64,000 nt of DNA from Streptomyces diastaticus subsp. diastaticus (GCF_011170125.1 NZ_BLLN01000003.1:2118501-2182500), one strand, 5' to 3'. Positions 35,981-45,799 are shown, numbered from the stretch's first letter. Notes: a model not told the origin generated them from the letters alone. Made by a program: numbers and translations.

Positions 35981-36510
35981 CCGTCACCGGTGCCGCCGTG
36001 CTCCGCACCTACGCCACGGACAAGGCCCTGCTGTCCCGGGTGCTCGTCCCGTACAAGAAGCACTGCCGCTACCTCCTCACGGCCGAGGTCTCCGCCCTGC
36101 CCGACGGGCTGGCGCGGGTCGAGGGCGCGTTCGCGATCTCCGAGTCCTGCTACATCGAGGACACGGGCCATCTGAACGCCGTGGAGGTGAACATCGCCTA
36201 CAACCAGATGATGTATTACCTCGTGGCGAAGTCCGTGCAAGAGGGGCTGCTGGCTGGTCTTCAGAGCTGGACGCTGGAGGACTTCTGGGCGCACCAGCTG
36301 CCCGACATCCTCATCGCCCGCTTCACCTCACGTTTTCAGCGTCCCGTCAATCCCCGCGACTTCCATGGAGAGATGGAACTTCGCTCGATGGACCGGCGCT
36401 CGCCAGGCGGCAAGCCGCTCCTCATGGCCACCACCACCTACCGCTACGGCGACGTACAGGGCGGCCGATGCGACGGCGACGCCACTCTCGCCTTCGTCAA
36501 CTTCACCTGA
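35977..36510 (+). CDS. scoD: ScoD-type FcoT-like thioesterase/lyase
   Basis: 177 residues. A hot-dog-like protein resembling the FcoT family: [54 protein letters not shown] and a [13 protein letters not shown] strand. In isonitrile lipopeptide clusters, ScoD is the protein linked to adding glycine to the alpha,beta-unsaturated acyl chain. It starts inside the scoE stop, and the acyl ligase follows after 44 bp. Confidence 0.85.
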   Translation: MTVTGAAVLRTYATDKALLSRVLVPYKKHCRYLLTAEVSALPDGLARVEGAFAISESCYIEDTGHLNAVEVNIAYNQMMYYLVAKSVQEGLLAGLQSWTLEDFWAHQLPDILIARFTSRFQRPVNPRDFHGEMELRSMDRRSPGGKPLLMATTTYRYGDVQGGRCDGDATLAFVNFT

Positions 36511-36554
36511 AACTCGGCCCGCTCACACGGGCCGGTACCGGACGGACACCCTCC

Positions 36555-38147
36555 ATGGAACTCCCCCAGAAGCCACGACAAAGCGCGCGGCTGCACCACG
36601 GGCTCACCACACTCGTCGACACCGCCCACTTCCACGCCGAACACCAGCCAGACACACCAGCGGTCGTCTGCGGCGCCGCCACCCTCACCTACGCGGATCT
36701 GCACCGCGAGAGCAGCCGCACCGCGCGGGCACTGCGCTCGGCCGGCCTCAGCCCCGGGGACCGGGTCGCCTACCTCGGCAAGGAGTCCGAGCGGTACTAC
36801 GAGATTCTCTTCGCCTGCGCCAAGACCGGCACCGTACTCGTGCCCGTCAACTGGCGGCTGACCTCACCCGAGGTCAGCCACATCCTCCAGGACTCTGACA
36901 CCCGGCTCCTCTTCGTCGAGGAAGAGTTCCGGCCCGTCGTGGACGGCATGCCCTCCGCAGCCCCCGACCACGTCGTGGCTCTGGACGAGGCCGAGGGCTA
37001 CGCCACCTGGAAGGCCGCCGGCACCGGCGGGGGCGAGGCGTACGAGGCAACCCGTGACACCCCGGTGGCCCAGCTGTACACCAGTGGCACCACGGGGCTG
37101 CCCAAGGGCGTCGTTCTGGCCCACCGCAGCTTCTTCGCCATCGCGGACGCCATGGCGGAGGCGGATGTCGACTGGATCGACTGGCAGGCCGGGGACGTGG
37201 CGCTGATCGGGATCCCGGGCTTCCACATCGGTGGTCTGTGGTGGGCGACGCAAAACTTCAACGCTGGAACAACCGTCGTGGCGATGCCCGCCTTCGACGC
37301 GACCGAAGCCGTTGAGCTGATCCGCCGACTGGGCGTCACCACCGCCTGTGTGGTCCCGGCCATGCTCCGGATGATGCTGACCCGGCCCGGCGTCGGGCCC
37401 GCCGACTTCGTCACCCTTCGCAAGATCGTCTATGGCGGGTCGCCGATCTCCGAGACCCTGCTCGAACAGAGCCTCGCGGTGTTCCGCTGCGAGTTCGCTC
37501 AGATATACGGGCTCACGGAGACCGGTAACACAGCCGTCTGCCTGCCGCCCGCAGCCCACGAACCCGGCTCGTCGCTCATGCAGGCTGCGGGCCGTCCCTA
37601 CCCGGGCGTGCAAGTCAAGGTGGTCGGCGACCACGGCGTCGTACTGCCGCTCGGAGCCGTCGGTGAGGTCTGCCTGGGCACGCCGGCGCACATGGTGGAG
37701 TACTGGAATCTCCCCGACAAGACGGCCGAGACGCTCGTCGACGGCTGGATTCGTACCGGGGACGCCGGCTTCGTCGACGAGGCCGGCTATGTCTACATAC
37801 GCGACCGGATCAAGGATGCCATTCTCGTGGCGGGGGAGAACGTGTACCCGGCCGAGATCGAGAACGTCCTGGAGCGCCATCCCGGTGTCGCCGAGGCCGT
37901 GGTGGTGGGCGCGCCGGACGACCGGTGGGGCGAGTACGTCCATGCCTTCGTGGTCCCCGAAGACCTAGCCGGCGAGCCTTTGCGGGCCCGGGATCTGCAC
38001 ACCTTTCTGACGCCCCGGCTGGCTGCGTTCAAGCTGCCCGCCAAGTACGAGTTCATCGATCACGTGCCCCGTAACCCCAGCGGGAAGATCCTCCGCCGCG
38101 AATTGCGGAACCGGTTCTGGGACGGCTCCGACCGCAAGGTCAACTGA
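36555..38147 (+). CDS. scoC: ScoC-type fatty acyl-AMP ligase
   Basis: 530 residues from ATG 36555. ANL-superfamily motifs: LYTSGTTGLPKGVVLAHRS (from Tyr175), QIYGLTETGN, WIRTGDAGFVDE, DRIKDAILVAGENVYPAEIE, and catalytic Lys511 in NPSGKILRREL. It activates a fatty acid as the adenylate and loads it on the carrier protein encoded 48 bp downstream. The N-terminal 30 residues are poorly conserved. Ribosome site is weak, so translation may depend on the upstream genes. Confidence 0.9.
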   Translation: MELPQKPRQSARLHHGLTTLVDTAHFHAEHQPDTPAVVCGAATLTYADLHRESSRTARALRSAGLSPGDRVAYLGKESERYYEILFACAKTGTVLVPVNWRLTSPEVSHILQDSDTRLLFVEEEFRPVVDGMPSAAPDHVVALDEAEGYATWKAAGTGGGEAYEATRDTPVAQLYTSGTTGLPKGVVLAHRSFFAIADAMAEADVDWIDWQAGDVALIGIPGFHIGGLWWATQNFNAGTTVVAMPAFDATEAVELIRRLGVTTACVVPAMLRMMLTRPGVGPADFVTLRKIVYGGSPISETLLEQSLAVFRCEFAQIYGLTETGNTAVCLPPAAHEPGSSLMQAAGRPYPGVQVKVVGDHGVVLPLGAVGEVCLGTPAHMVEYWNLPDKTAETLVDGWIRTGDAGFVDEAGYVYIRDRIKDAILVAGENVYPAEIENVLERHPGVAEAVVVGAPDDRWGEYVHAFVVPEDLAGEPLRARDLHTFLTPRLAAFKLPAKYEFIDHVPRNPSGKILRRELRNRFWDGSDRKVN

Positions 38148-38194
38148 CCGCTGCTCACCGGGACATCACGACTTCAGCCGGAGAAAGGACCATC

Positions 38195-38464
38195 GTGCCC
38201 TCCGCCCTCACCCTTCAGCAGTTCCGCGCCGATCTCGCCGAGCTGCTCCACCAGGAGCCCGAGGAGGTCAACCTCGAGGACAACCCCGTCAGCGCGGGAC
38301 TCGACTCCCTGCGACTCGTCACGCTCGTCGAGCGCTGGGAGCAGTACGGCATCGCCGTTTCCTTCATCGACCTGGCCGAACTGCCGTCCTTCCGGCACTG
38401 GTGGCAGCTGCTGGCGGAACGGCATGCAGAAGGACGGGAGGCAGGACGACGTGGCGACGCCTGA
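38195..38464 (+). CDS. scoB: ScoB-type carrier protein
   Basis: 89 residues from GTG 38195 with AAAGGA upstream. Phosphopantetheine Ser38 in SAGLDSLRLVTLVERW; the rest resembles aryl or peptidyl carrier proteins of the isochorismatase/EntB type more than fatty acid ACPs (FIDLAELPSFRHWWQLL). It would hold the acyl chain while ScoD and ScoE act, before transfer to the NRPS. Overlaps the NRPS start by 14 nt. Confidence 0.9.
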   Translation: MPSALTLQQFRADLAELLHQEPEEVNLEDNPVSAGLDSLRLVTLVERWEQYGIAVSFIDLAELPSFRHWWQLLAERHAEGREAGRRGDA

Positions 38465-41400
38465 ACATGCTTCCCGCCGGCATCCGCTGCTCGGCGCCCA
38501 GGAGGGCATATGGACCGGGCACCAGCTCGATACCTCCAGCCCCGCGTACAACACGGCCGAGTACGTGGTGATCGAGGGCCCTGTGGACGCGGATCACTTC
38601 GAGACCGCCCTTCGCCGGGCTGTTGAGGAGACCGAGGCCCTGCACTGCGTCTTCGTGGCGGACGACGCGGGGCAGCCCTGGCAGGTCGACACCGCCGTCC
38701 CCGAGTGGCGTCTTCACGCCGTCGACGTCTCCGAGGAGCCCGACCCCCACGCGGCGGCCCTTGGCTGGATTCATGACGACATCGCCCGGCCCGTCGACCT
38801 CTCCCACGGTCCGCTGTTCGGTCACGCGCTGTTCCGTCTGGCCGCCGACCGCCACCTCTGGTACCACCGGGTTCACCATATCGCGGTGGACGGCTTCGGT
38901 CTCTCCCTGTTCGCCCGCAGGGTGGCCGACCTGTACACCGCTCTCGTGGCCCGGACGGAGCCGGGCCCGAGCGGATTCGGCACACTCGCCTCCGTACGAG
39001 AGGAGGAAGCCGCCTACCGTTCGTCCGAGCAGTTCGCTCGCGACCGGGAGCACTGGCTACGCCGGTACGCCGACAGACCGGGCGTCGCGACCCCCGCGGG
39101 CCGCTCCGCGCTCCCGGCCCCCTCCTTCCTCCGGGACACGGCCGACCTCGGCGCGGCGACCACGGCAGCGCTGCGGGCAACTGCCGGGGCGCTGAAGACT
39201 TCCTGGTCGGAGATCCTGCTGGCCGTCACTGCCGCCCACCTCCACCGTGCCACTCGGGCAGCCGAGATCGTGCTCAGCGTCCCCGCGATGGGCCGTTTCG
39301 GCTCAGCCTCTCTGCGAGTACCCGCCATGGTCCGCAACGTCCTGCCGCTGCGGGTCCCGGTCGGCCCGCACGACACCTTGCGTACTCTGACCACCGCTGT
39401 CTCCCGGGAAGTACGCGCCGCCCTGCCGCACCAGCGCTACCGCTACGAACAGATCCGCCGCGACCTACGGCTCGTGGGCGGAGGGCGACGCCTTTCCGGC
39501 CCCGGCGTCAACATCATGCCCTTCGCCTACGCCCTGCGCTTCGCCGGACTCCGCAGCACCGTCCACAACGTGTCGGCCGGCCCCGTCGACGACCTCGCCT
39601 TCAACGTGTACGACCGTTCCGAAGGCACCTCGCTGAGCTTCGCGGTGGACGCCAATCCCGACCTCTACACCCTCGACGAGGTCACGGGCCACCGCCGTGC
39701 GCTCTTCGAGCTGCTGACGGCAGCCGTCGCCGAGCCGGACCAGCCCCTCTCCTCACTCGCCCCCGCCCCGCCGTCACACGAGCCCGTCCCCACCGTCCGC
39801 GTTCTGGAAGGCGCCCCGCTTCCTGCGTCGCCGCGGCCCGTGCTCTCGCGCATCGCCGATCACGCGGCCCGCCGAGGCAGCGGGGTCGCCGTGGAGCAGG
39901 GCGAACGGAGTATCACCTATGCCGACCTCCTGGACCAGGCCCGTGGCGTGACCAGGCGGCTCGCCGGACGTGGAGTGGACCGTGGTGACCTGGTGGCCGT
40001 CTTCCTCCCCCGAGGCATCGAGGCCGTCACGGTCATGCTCGGCGTCATGGCCGCCGGAGCGGTGTACTGTCCCCTCGATCCGGACGGCCCGGCGGACCGG
40101 ACCGCCGCTCTGCTCTCGGCCTGCGCGCCGGCCCTCATCGTCACCGAACAACGCCACGCCCACCTCTTCCAGGATCGCGAGATCCTGCTGCTCGGCGCCT
40201 TGACGGGTACCGAGCCCCCACACCCCCCGATGCCCGCCCCGGGGGCCGACGAACCCGCCTACGTCCTCCACACCTCGGGCTCGACGGGGCAGCCCAAGGG
40301 CGTCGAGGTCGGGCACGGGGCGTTGGCTCACTTCGTCGCCGGGGCGGGGCTGCGCTACGGGCCGCGACGCACCGACCGCGTCCTCCAGTTCGCACCCCCG
40401 CACTTCGACACCAGCATCGAGGAGATCTTCCTGACTCTGTGCTCCGGTGCCACCTTGGTCATCCGCGAGCCCGACATGACCGACTCCGTGCCCCACTTCC
40501 TCTCTGTGTGCGAGCGCCTGTCCGTCACTGTCCTCGACCTGCCGACCGCGTACTGGCACGAACTGGCCTACGCGCTGTCCACCGGGGCGGGCACACTGCC
40601 GGTCGCGGTGCACACGGTGATCATCGGCGGTGAGACAGCCCTGCCGGAACGAGCCGCCCGCTGGCGGGAATCCGTCGGCACGGACGTCCGCCTGGTGAAC
40701 ACCTACGGGCCGACGGAGGGAACGGTGGTCGCCACCGCCGCCGACCTCGGTGACTCCTGTCTCGCCCCGGGCGACGCGCCGATCGGCGTCCCCCTCCCTG
40801 GCAGCCGGGTCGCTGTTGTCGACGGCGAGCTGTACCTCTGCGGGCCCGCGCTCGCCCACGGCTACCGCAACCGGCCTGTGGAGACGGCTGAGCGGTTCGT
40901 CCGCCTGGAGCACCTGCCTGGCTCGCCACGCGCCTATCGCACCGGCGACCTTGTGGAACTTGGGGAGGACGGACTCCTTCGCCACCTCGGGCGCGTGGAC
41001 GACGAGTGCAAGATCAGTGGGCACCGTGTCCAGCCGTCTGAGGTCGAGAGCGCCTTGCTCTCCCATCCCCGCATCAGCGACGCGGCCGTAGTAGGTCAGG
41101 TGCTGCCCGACGGCACCCGAAGGCTCACCGCCCACCTGGTCGCCGACGATCCGGAACCCACGTTGTCGTCGGTACGTGCGCATCTCCGGACCCGGCTGTC
41201 GGCTCCGATGATTCCCACGTCTTTCACCTTCCGGTCCCGCCTGCCGCGCACCTCTTCCGGCAAGACGGACCGTGCTGCCTTGCTGGCCGGTCTTCCTCTT
41301 CAGCAGTGCAGTTCGGCAGGGCCCGACGAGGAGCGGACACTGACCGAGGTCGTGACCGACGTCTGGCGGCAGGTTCTTACGTCCGGCGAACTGACCGAGC

Positions 41401-42848
41401 AGGACGATGTCTTCGAACGGGGAGCCCAGTCCCTACAGGCGATTCAGGCGGCCAACCGGCTGGCGGCGAAGCTGGGCCGAGAGGTGAAGCTGGCCTGGCT
41501 CTTCCAGCACGCCACGCCCGCCGCTCTCGCCATGTTCCTCGGCTCGGGGGCCGCCTCGGCCACGCACACCCCGGGCGGCTCCGTACTCCCGCATTCCCTG
41601 ATAGCCGACGCGGTGTTGGACCCGGCGGTCCGCGCAGGTGCGAGGAAGGCCCCGTGGCCGCCACGACGAATCCTGCTCACCGGAGCCACGGGCTTCGTCG
41701 GAAGCCATCTTCTCGCCCAGCTCCTGCGCGCCACGGACGCCGAAGTGGTGTGCGCCGTACGGGCCACGAGCCCGGAATCAGCCTTGGAACGTGTGCGCTC
41801 CGCGCTTTCGGCGGCAGACCTGCCCCTGTCGCCGGACCAGCACCGCCGCGTGACCGCCCTCCCGGCCGACCTCGCCCGGCCCCGTCTCGGACTGAGCGAG
41901 CAGCGATGGAACGCGCTCGGCTCCGCCGTCGACGCCATCCTCCACAATGGTGCGGCGGTCAGCGTCGTCCGCGACTACACCGCCCTGCGCCCTGCCAACA
42001 CCGACTCCACCCACGACCTGCTGCGGCTGGCAGCCCCGCGCCGCGTCCCGCTGCACTACGTCTCCACTCTCTCGGTCGGCCCCAACGCCGTCAGCGCTGA
42101 GTTCAAGGAGGGCTTCCTCCCTGCCCATGAAGGGCTGCGCTACGGCTACCAGCAGACCAAGTGGGCTTCCGAGCGCCTTCTCGAGCAAGCCGCCGAGCGC
42201 GGTCTGCCCGTCACCGTCCACCGACTCGGCCGCGTCATCGGGCCCATCGGAACCGGCAGGGTCAACCGTCAGGACTTCCTGTGGACCGTCCTGCGTGCCG
42301 GAGTGCCTGTAGGTCTCCTGCCGGACCTCTTCACGGAGGAGGCATGGACCCCGGCCGACCGGGTCGCGGCCGAGATCGTGGCGACCGGACCCGGCGCCCA
42401 CCAGCACGGCGCGGTGGTCCACCACCACGCGGGGAGCCCGGTGCGCCAGGCGGATCTGCACAGGTGGCTGCGCGAGTACGGCTACGCGATCGAAGCCCTG
42501 CCTCTAGACATCTGGCGGGAGAGGATCCCCCGGGACACCGAGGACGCCGTGGCGGTCCTGACGTTCTTCGACTCCCTGCCCGAGCCCCGCGCCGGAGCGG
42601 ACGAGGGCCTTGGCCACACCACCGTTCAGGCGGATCAGGTGCGCGCGGCCTTGGAGGCGGTTGACTCCCCCCTCCGGCCGGCTCACCCGGAGATCGACAG
42701 GGCGGCCTTCTTCCGGCAGCTGGATCACTGCGTGGCTCAGGGCGACCTGCCGGCCCCGGCCCAGCACGGACCACAAGAGCCGGGAACTGGTTCCGAGCCC
42801 CGCCCGACTCTTGCTACGAACCCCGGCGACGAGCCGGCACCGAACTAG
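38451..42848 (+). CDS. scoA: ScoA-type single-module NRPS: condensation, adenylation, carrier, terminal reductase
   Basis: 1465 residues from GTG 38451 (GGGAGG about 9 nt upstream); an in-frame ATG at 38424 adds nine residues. Condensation (about 10-430): H142-H143-IAV-D147-G148. Adenylation (about 450-950): HTSGSTGQPKGVEV, NTYGPTEGTVVAT, YRTGDLVELGEDGLLRHLGR, Lys938 in RTSSGKTDRA. Carrier: Ser994 in ERGAQSLQAIQ. Reductase (about 1065-1390): ILLTGATGFVGSHLL and Tyr1233-x3-Lys1237. Pocket residues read by alignment give D653-T-E-D696-I-G-T-V-V-K, close to known lysine codes. This matches ScoA, which acylates lysine and releases it reductively. Confidence 0.9.
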   Translation: MATPEHASRRHPLLGAQEGIWTGHQLDTSSPAYNTAEYVVIEGPVDADHFETALRRAVEETEALHCVFVADDAGQPWQVDTAVPEWRLHAVDVSEEPDPHAAALGWIHDDIARPVDLSHGPLFGHALFRLAADRHLWYHRVHHIAVDGFGLSLFARRVADLYTALVARTEPGPSGFGTLASVREEEAAYRSSEQFARDREHWLRRYADRPGVATPAGRSALPAPSFLRDTADLGAATTAALRATAGALKTSWSEILLAVTAAHLHRATRAAEIVLSVPAMGRFGSASLRVPAMVRNVLPLRVPVGPHDTLRTLTTAVSREVRAALPHQRYRYEQIRRDLRLVGGGRRLSGPGVNIMPFAYALRFAGLRSTVHNVSAGPVDDLAFNVYDRSEGTSLSFAVDANPDLYTLDEVTGHRRALFELLTAAVAEPDQPLSSLAPAPPSHEPVPTVRVLEGAPLPASPRPVLSRIADHAARRGSGVAVEQGERSITYADLLDQARGVTRRLAGRGVDRGDLVAVFLPRGIEAVTVMLGVMAAGAVYCPLDPDGPADRTAALLSACAPALIVTEQRHAHLFQDREILLLGALTGTEPPHPPMPAPGADEPAYVLHTSGSTGQPKGVEVGHGALAHFVAGAGLRYGPRRTDRVLQFAPPHFDTSIEEIFLTLCSGATLVIREPDMTDSVPHFLSVCERLSVTVLDLPTAYWHELAYALSTGAGTLPVAVHTVIIGGETALPERAARWRESVGTDVRLVNTYGPTEGTVVATAADLGDSCLAPGDAPIGVPLPGSRVAVVDGELYLCGPALAHGYRNRPVETAERFVRLEHLPGSPRAYRTGDLVELGEDGLLRHLGRVDDECKISGHRVQPSEVESALLSHPRISDAAVVGQVLPDGTRRLTAHLVADDPEPTLSSVRAHLRTRLSAPMIPTSFTFRSRLPRTSSGKTDRAALLAGLPLQQCSSAGPDEERTLTEVVTDVWRQVLTSGELTEQDDVFERGAQSLQAIQAANRLAAKLGREVKLAWLFQHATPAALAMFLGSGAASATHTPGGSVLPHSLIADAVLDPAVRAGARKAPWPPRRILLTGATGFVGSHLLAQLLRATDAEVVCAVRATSPESALERVRSALSAADLPLSPDQHRRVTALPADLARPRLGLSEQRWNALGSAVDAILHNGAAVSVVRDYTALRPANTDSTHDLLRLAAPRRVPLHYVSTLSVGPNAVSAEFKEGFLPAHEGLRYGYQQTKWASERLLEQAAERGLPVTVHRLGRVIGPIGTGRVNRQDFLWTVLRAGVPVGLLPDLFTEEAWTPADRVAAEIVATGPGAHQHGAVVHHHAGSPVRQADLHRWLREYGYAIEALPLDIWRERIPRDTEDAVAVLTFFDSLPEPRAGADEGLGHTTVQADQVRAALEAVDSPLRPAHPEIDRAAFFRQLDHCVAQGDLPAPAQHGPQEPGTGSEPRPTLATNPGDEPAPN

Positions 42849-42856
42849 GAGCACAC

Positions 42857-43897
42857 ATGTCCACCAAGCGGATCGCCCTCCTCGGAGCGACAGCCGTCAT
42901 CGGCCTTGTGACCACGGGCTGCGGAGGCTCGTCGGAGGGGACGACCGGAGCGGCCGGCAAGCCCGCCGCCTCGTCGTCGGCCGAGGGGTACCCGGTGACA
43001 CTGGAGAACTGCGGGATGAAGCAGACGTACACCAAGGCCCCCAGCCGTGTCGTGGTGATGAACGGCGCCTCGGTCGCCGAGGTTTCCACGCTGCTCGCCC
43101 TCGGGCTGAAGGACCGCATCGTCGTCAACCAGCAGACCTACGGCATGTCCGAGGTCCCGGGCCGGGCGGACGAGATCAAGGCCCTGCCGAAGGGTGACAT
43201 CAAGCTCAACGACGCTTTCGACATTCCCCGCGAGGCGATGCTCGCACAGCGCCCCGACCTCGTCCTGTCCACCACCGCCTACGGCTTCGACGGCAAGAAC
43301 GGCTTCGCCACCCGGGACCAGCTCAAGCAGGTCGGCGCCAACAGCTACATCTCGCCACAGGGCTGTGACCAGGACACCTCCAAGATGACCATGGAGGACA
43401 GCAGGAGGCTACTGCGGGACATGGGCAAGGTCTTCGGCGTCAGCGAACGCGCCGAGAAGCTCATCGCCGAGTCCGACCAGCGAATCGCGGAGGTGGCAAA
43501 GAAGGTCAAGGGCGAGGAGAAACCCAAGGTCATGGTGATCTTCTCCAACATGAGCATGGGCGGCAACGACTTCAGCTCCGTCGTCGCCAAGGGCATCTAC
43601 AACGACATCCTCGCCAGCGCGGGAGGCACCAACGCCTTCGAGAACGCCTCCAAGGGTTCCTTCGCCGACCTCAGCAAGGAGAAGGTCGCCGCCGCCGACG
43701 TGGACGCCCTCGTCGTCATCAGCTACAACGACCCCGACCCCACGGCCTACGCCAAGAAGCTGCTCAAGGAGTTCCCCCAGTGGACGGCCGCGAAGAACGA
43801 CGCGTACGTGGTGCTGTCCGACTCGATCTACCTCGGCCCCAGCAACGACGTGGCCGTGGAGAAGATCGCCGAGAGGCTCCACCCCGACGCGCTCTGA
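42857..43897 (+). CDS. Metallophore ABC transporter substrate-binding lipoprotein
   Basis: 346 residues. Lipoprotein signal peptide with lipobox VTTGC (Cys about 22), then a Ser/Ala linker and a class III periplasmic-binding fold (SRVVVMNGASVAEVSTLLAL, YGMSEVPGRADEIKALPK, a backbone-helix-type layout). This family binds siderophores, haem and cobalamin. It starts 9 nt after the NRPS stop, so it belongs to the same transcript; the ligand is most likely the metal-loaded isonitrile lipopeptide. Confidence 0.9.
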   Translation: MSTKRIALLGATAVIGLVTTGCGGSSEGTTGAAGKPAASSSAEGYPVTLENCGMKQTYTKAPSRVVVMNGASVAEVSTLLALGLKDRIVVNQQTYGMSEVPGRADEIKALPKGDIKLNDAFDIPREAMLAQRPDLVLSTTAYGFDGKNGFATRDQLKQVGANSYISPQGCDQDTSKMTMEDSRRLLRDMGKVFGVSERAEKLIAESDQRIAEVAKKVKGEEKPKVMVIFSNMSMGGNDFSSVVAKGIYNDILASAGGTNAFENASKGSFADLSKEKVAAADVDALVVISYNDPDPTAYAKKLLKEFPQWTAAKNDAYVVLSDSIYLGPSNDVAVEKIAERLHPDAL

Positions 43898-44919
43898 CCG
43901 GGCTCCGGCTCCCCCTGGGCGTCGCGGTTCTGCTCGCGGCCCTCGCGGGTGCCATGATCACGGCGATCAGTATCGGCGCGGTGACCGTACCGGTCGCCGA
44001 CGTCTGGAACGTTGTGGCCCATCACCTCACCTGGCAGGGAGCCACTGACGATCCGGCACTGGACCAGATCGTGTGGAACTTCCGTACACCCCGCGTCCTA
44101 CTCGCCGCCCTCGCCGGTGCCGGGCTGGCGGTCGCCGGCGCCGTCCTCCAGACCCTCGTCGCCAACCCTCTGGCCGACCCGACGGTGCTCGGCTTCTCCT
44201 ACGGGGCCTCCTTCGGCGCGGTCCTGGTCATCACCCTGGGCGGGATCGGCATCGGCGGCGTGGGAGTGGCGGGAGCTGCCTTCATGGGCGCTCTCGCCAC
44301 CGGGGCGGTGGTCTTCGCCCTGGGCCGCCGCCGGGGGCGCCTGGCCCCTACCCGCCTCGTGCTCGCCGGTGTCGCGGTGGGCTACGTGCTGCTCTCGGCC
44401 ACCAGCTTCGTCCAACTCTGGGCCACCCCTACCGAGCTGCGCACGGTGATGTTCTGGATGCTCGGCAGCGTCGCCGGAGCCCAATGGGACCAACTGCCCG
44501 TCGTCGCGGCCATCGTCCTGACCTGTACCGCCCTGCTCGGCCTCTTCGGAGGGCGTCTCAACGCCCTCCTCGCCGGTGACGAGTCAGCCACCGCACTGGG
44601 CGTGGACGTCGACCGCCTGCGTGCCGTCCTGCTGGTCATCACCGCCCTGCTCACCGGCTCCGTCATCGCGGTGGCCGGCGGTATCGGCTTCGTCGGGCTG
44701 ATGATCCCTCACCTTGTACGCCTCACCCTCGGTGCCGACCACCGGCGTCTGCTCCCGCTCACAGCCCTTCTGGGGGCCGTCTACCTCGTCCTCGTCGACC
44801 TTCTCTCCCGTACTCTCATCCGCCCCAACGAACTGCCGCTCGGCATCCTCACCGCACTCCTCGGCGCCCCGTTCTTCATCTGGCTGCTGCGCCGGAACAA
44901 GGGCTTGGACACCACATGA
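43894..44919 (+). CDS. FecCD-type metallophore ABC permease (start uncertain)
   Basis: About 341 residues. Ten hydrophobic segments; NPLADPTVLGFSYGASFGAV and GFVGLMIPHLVRLTLGADHR are FecCD/BtuC signatures. The first membrane helix begins at about 43910, yet no ATG or GTG sits just before it. A CTG at 43894 overlapping the previous TGA (CTGA) is the best placed start; the upstream GTG at 43780 would read 38 unlikely residues. It is ATGA-coupled to the ATPase. Only one permease gene is present, so it would form a homodimer. Confidence 0.85.
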   Translation: MTGLRLPLGVAVLLAALAGAMITAISIGAVTVPVADVWNVVAHHLTWQGATDDPALDQIVWNFRTPRVLLAALAGAGLAVAGAVLQTLVANPLADPTVLGFSYGASFGAVLVITLGGIGIGGVGVAGAAFMGALATGAVVFALGRRRGRLAPTRLVLAGVAVGYVLLSATSFVQLWATPTELRTVMFWMLGSVAGAQWDQLPVVAAIVLTCTALLGLFGGRLNALLAGDESATALGVDVDRLRAVLLVITALLTGSVIAVAGGIGFVGLMIPHLVRLTLGADHRRLLPLTALLGAVYLVLVDLLSRTLIRPNELPLGILTALLGAPFFIWLLRRNKGLDTT

Positions 44920-45767
44920 AGCTCACTGTCGACCAGGTACACGTCGAACTGGAGGGCACCCCCGTCCTCCAAGGGGTCGACCTGGAAGTCCTGCCCGGGT
45001 CCGTGGTGGGGCTCGTCGGCCCCAACGGAAGCGGGAAGTCCACTCTCCTCCGCGCGGTGTACCGGTCGCTGCGGCCCACCCGGGGCGTCGTCAGAGTGGG
45101 GGAGGACGATGTCTGGCGACTGGCTCCGCGCACTGCCGCCCGCCGGACCGCCGCCGTGCTCCAAGACGCGGCCGGAGGCAGCGGAGGCCTGTCGGTGAGG
45201 GAGATCGTGGAGCTGGGACGCACACCGCACCACGGGCTGATCAGCCGCGAGAGTACGTCAGACCGGCAGGCGGTCTCGGACGCCATCGACCGCTGCGGAA
45301 TCAGCCCCTTCGCGACGAGAGAGTACGCCTCCCTCTCCGGAGGGGAACGCCAACGCGTGCTGCTGGCCCGCGCGCTGGCTCAGCAGCCGCGCCTGCTGGT
45401 CCTCGACGAGCTGACCAACCACCTCGACATCCGGGCTCGTTTCGAACTCCTCGACCTCATCCGAGCCACGGGGGTGAGCACCCTCGCCGTTCTCCACGAT
45501 CTCGACCTCGCCGCACGGCTCTGCGATCTGATCGTCGTCCTCGACCACGGACGGGCAGTGGCGGCAGGGCCGGTCCTCGACGTCCTCACTCCCGAGGTGA
45601 TGCGTGAGGTGTTCGGCGTCGAGGCGTCCACGGCACGGCACGACGACGGCGTGGTGCGGATCGCCTACGCGGCCAGCCCCCTTGCCGGGTCCGTGGCAGG
45701 CGCGGCCTGCCGCGGGCCGGCCCGACGGGTGACGGACAGCGGCACGGTCGATTCGGCGGGACGCTGA
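44916..45767 (+). CDS. Metallophore ABC transporter ATPase
   Basis: 283 residues. Walker A GPNGSGKSTLLRAVY (about 35-49), Q-loop VLQDAAGG, signature LSGGERQRV, Walker B LLVLDEL and switch VLHDLDLAARL. FecE/BtuD type. The C-terminal 40 residues are longer than usual and unstructured. It ends the isonitrile operon; the IS begins 32 bp later. Confidence 0.9.
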   Translation: MKLTVDQVHVELEGTPVLQGVDLEVLPGSVVGLVGPNGSGKSTLLRAVYRSLRPTRGVVRVGEDDVWRLAPRTAARRTAAVLQDAAGGSGGLSVREIVELGRTPHHGLISRESTSDRQAVSDAIDRCGISPFATREYASLSGGERQRVLLARALAQQPRLLVLDELTNHLDIRARFELLDLIRATGVSTLAVLHDLDLAARLCDLIVVLDHGRAVAAGPVLDVLTPEVMREVFGVEASTARHDDGVVRIAYAASPLAGSVAGAACRGPARRVTDSGTVDSAGR

Positions 45768-45799
45768 TACTTCCCGGACAGCGGATTACGGGAAACACT

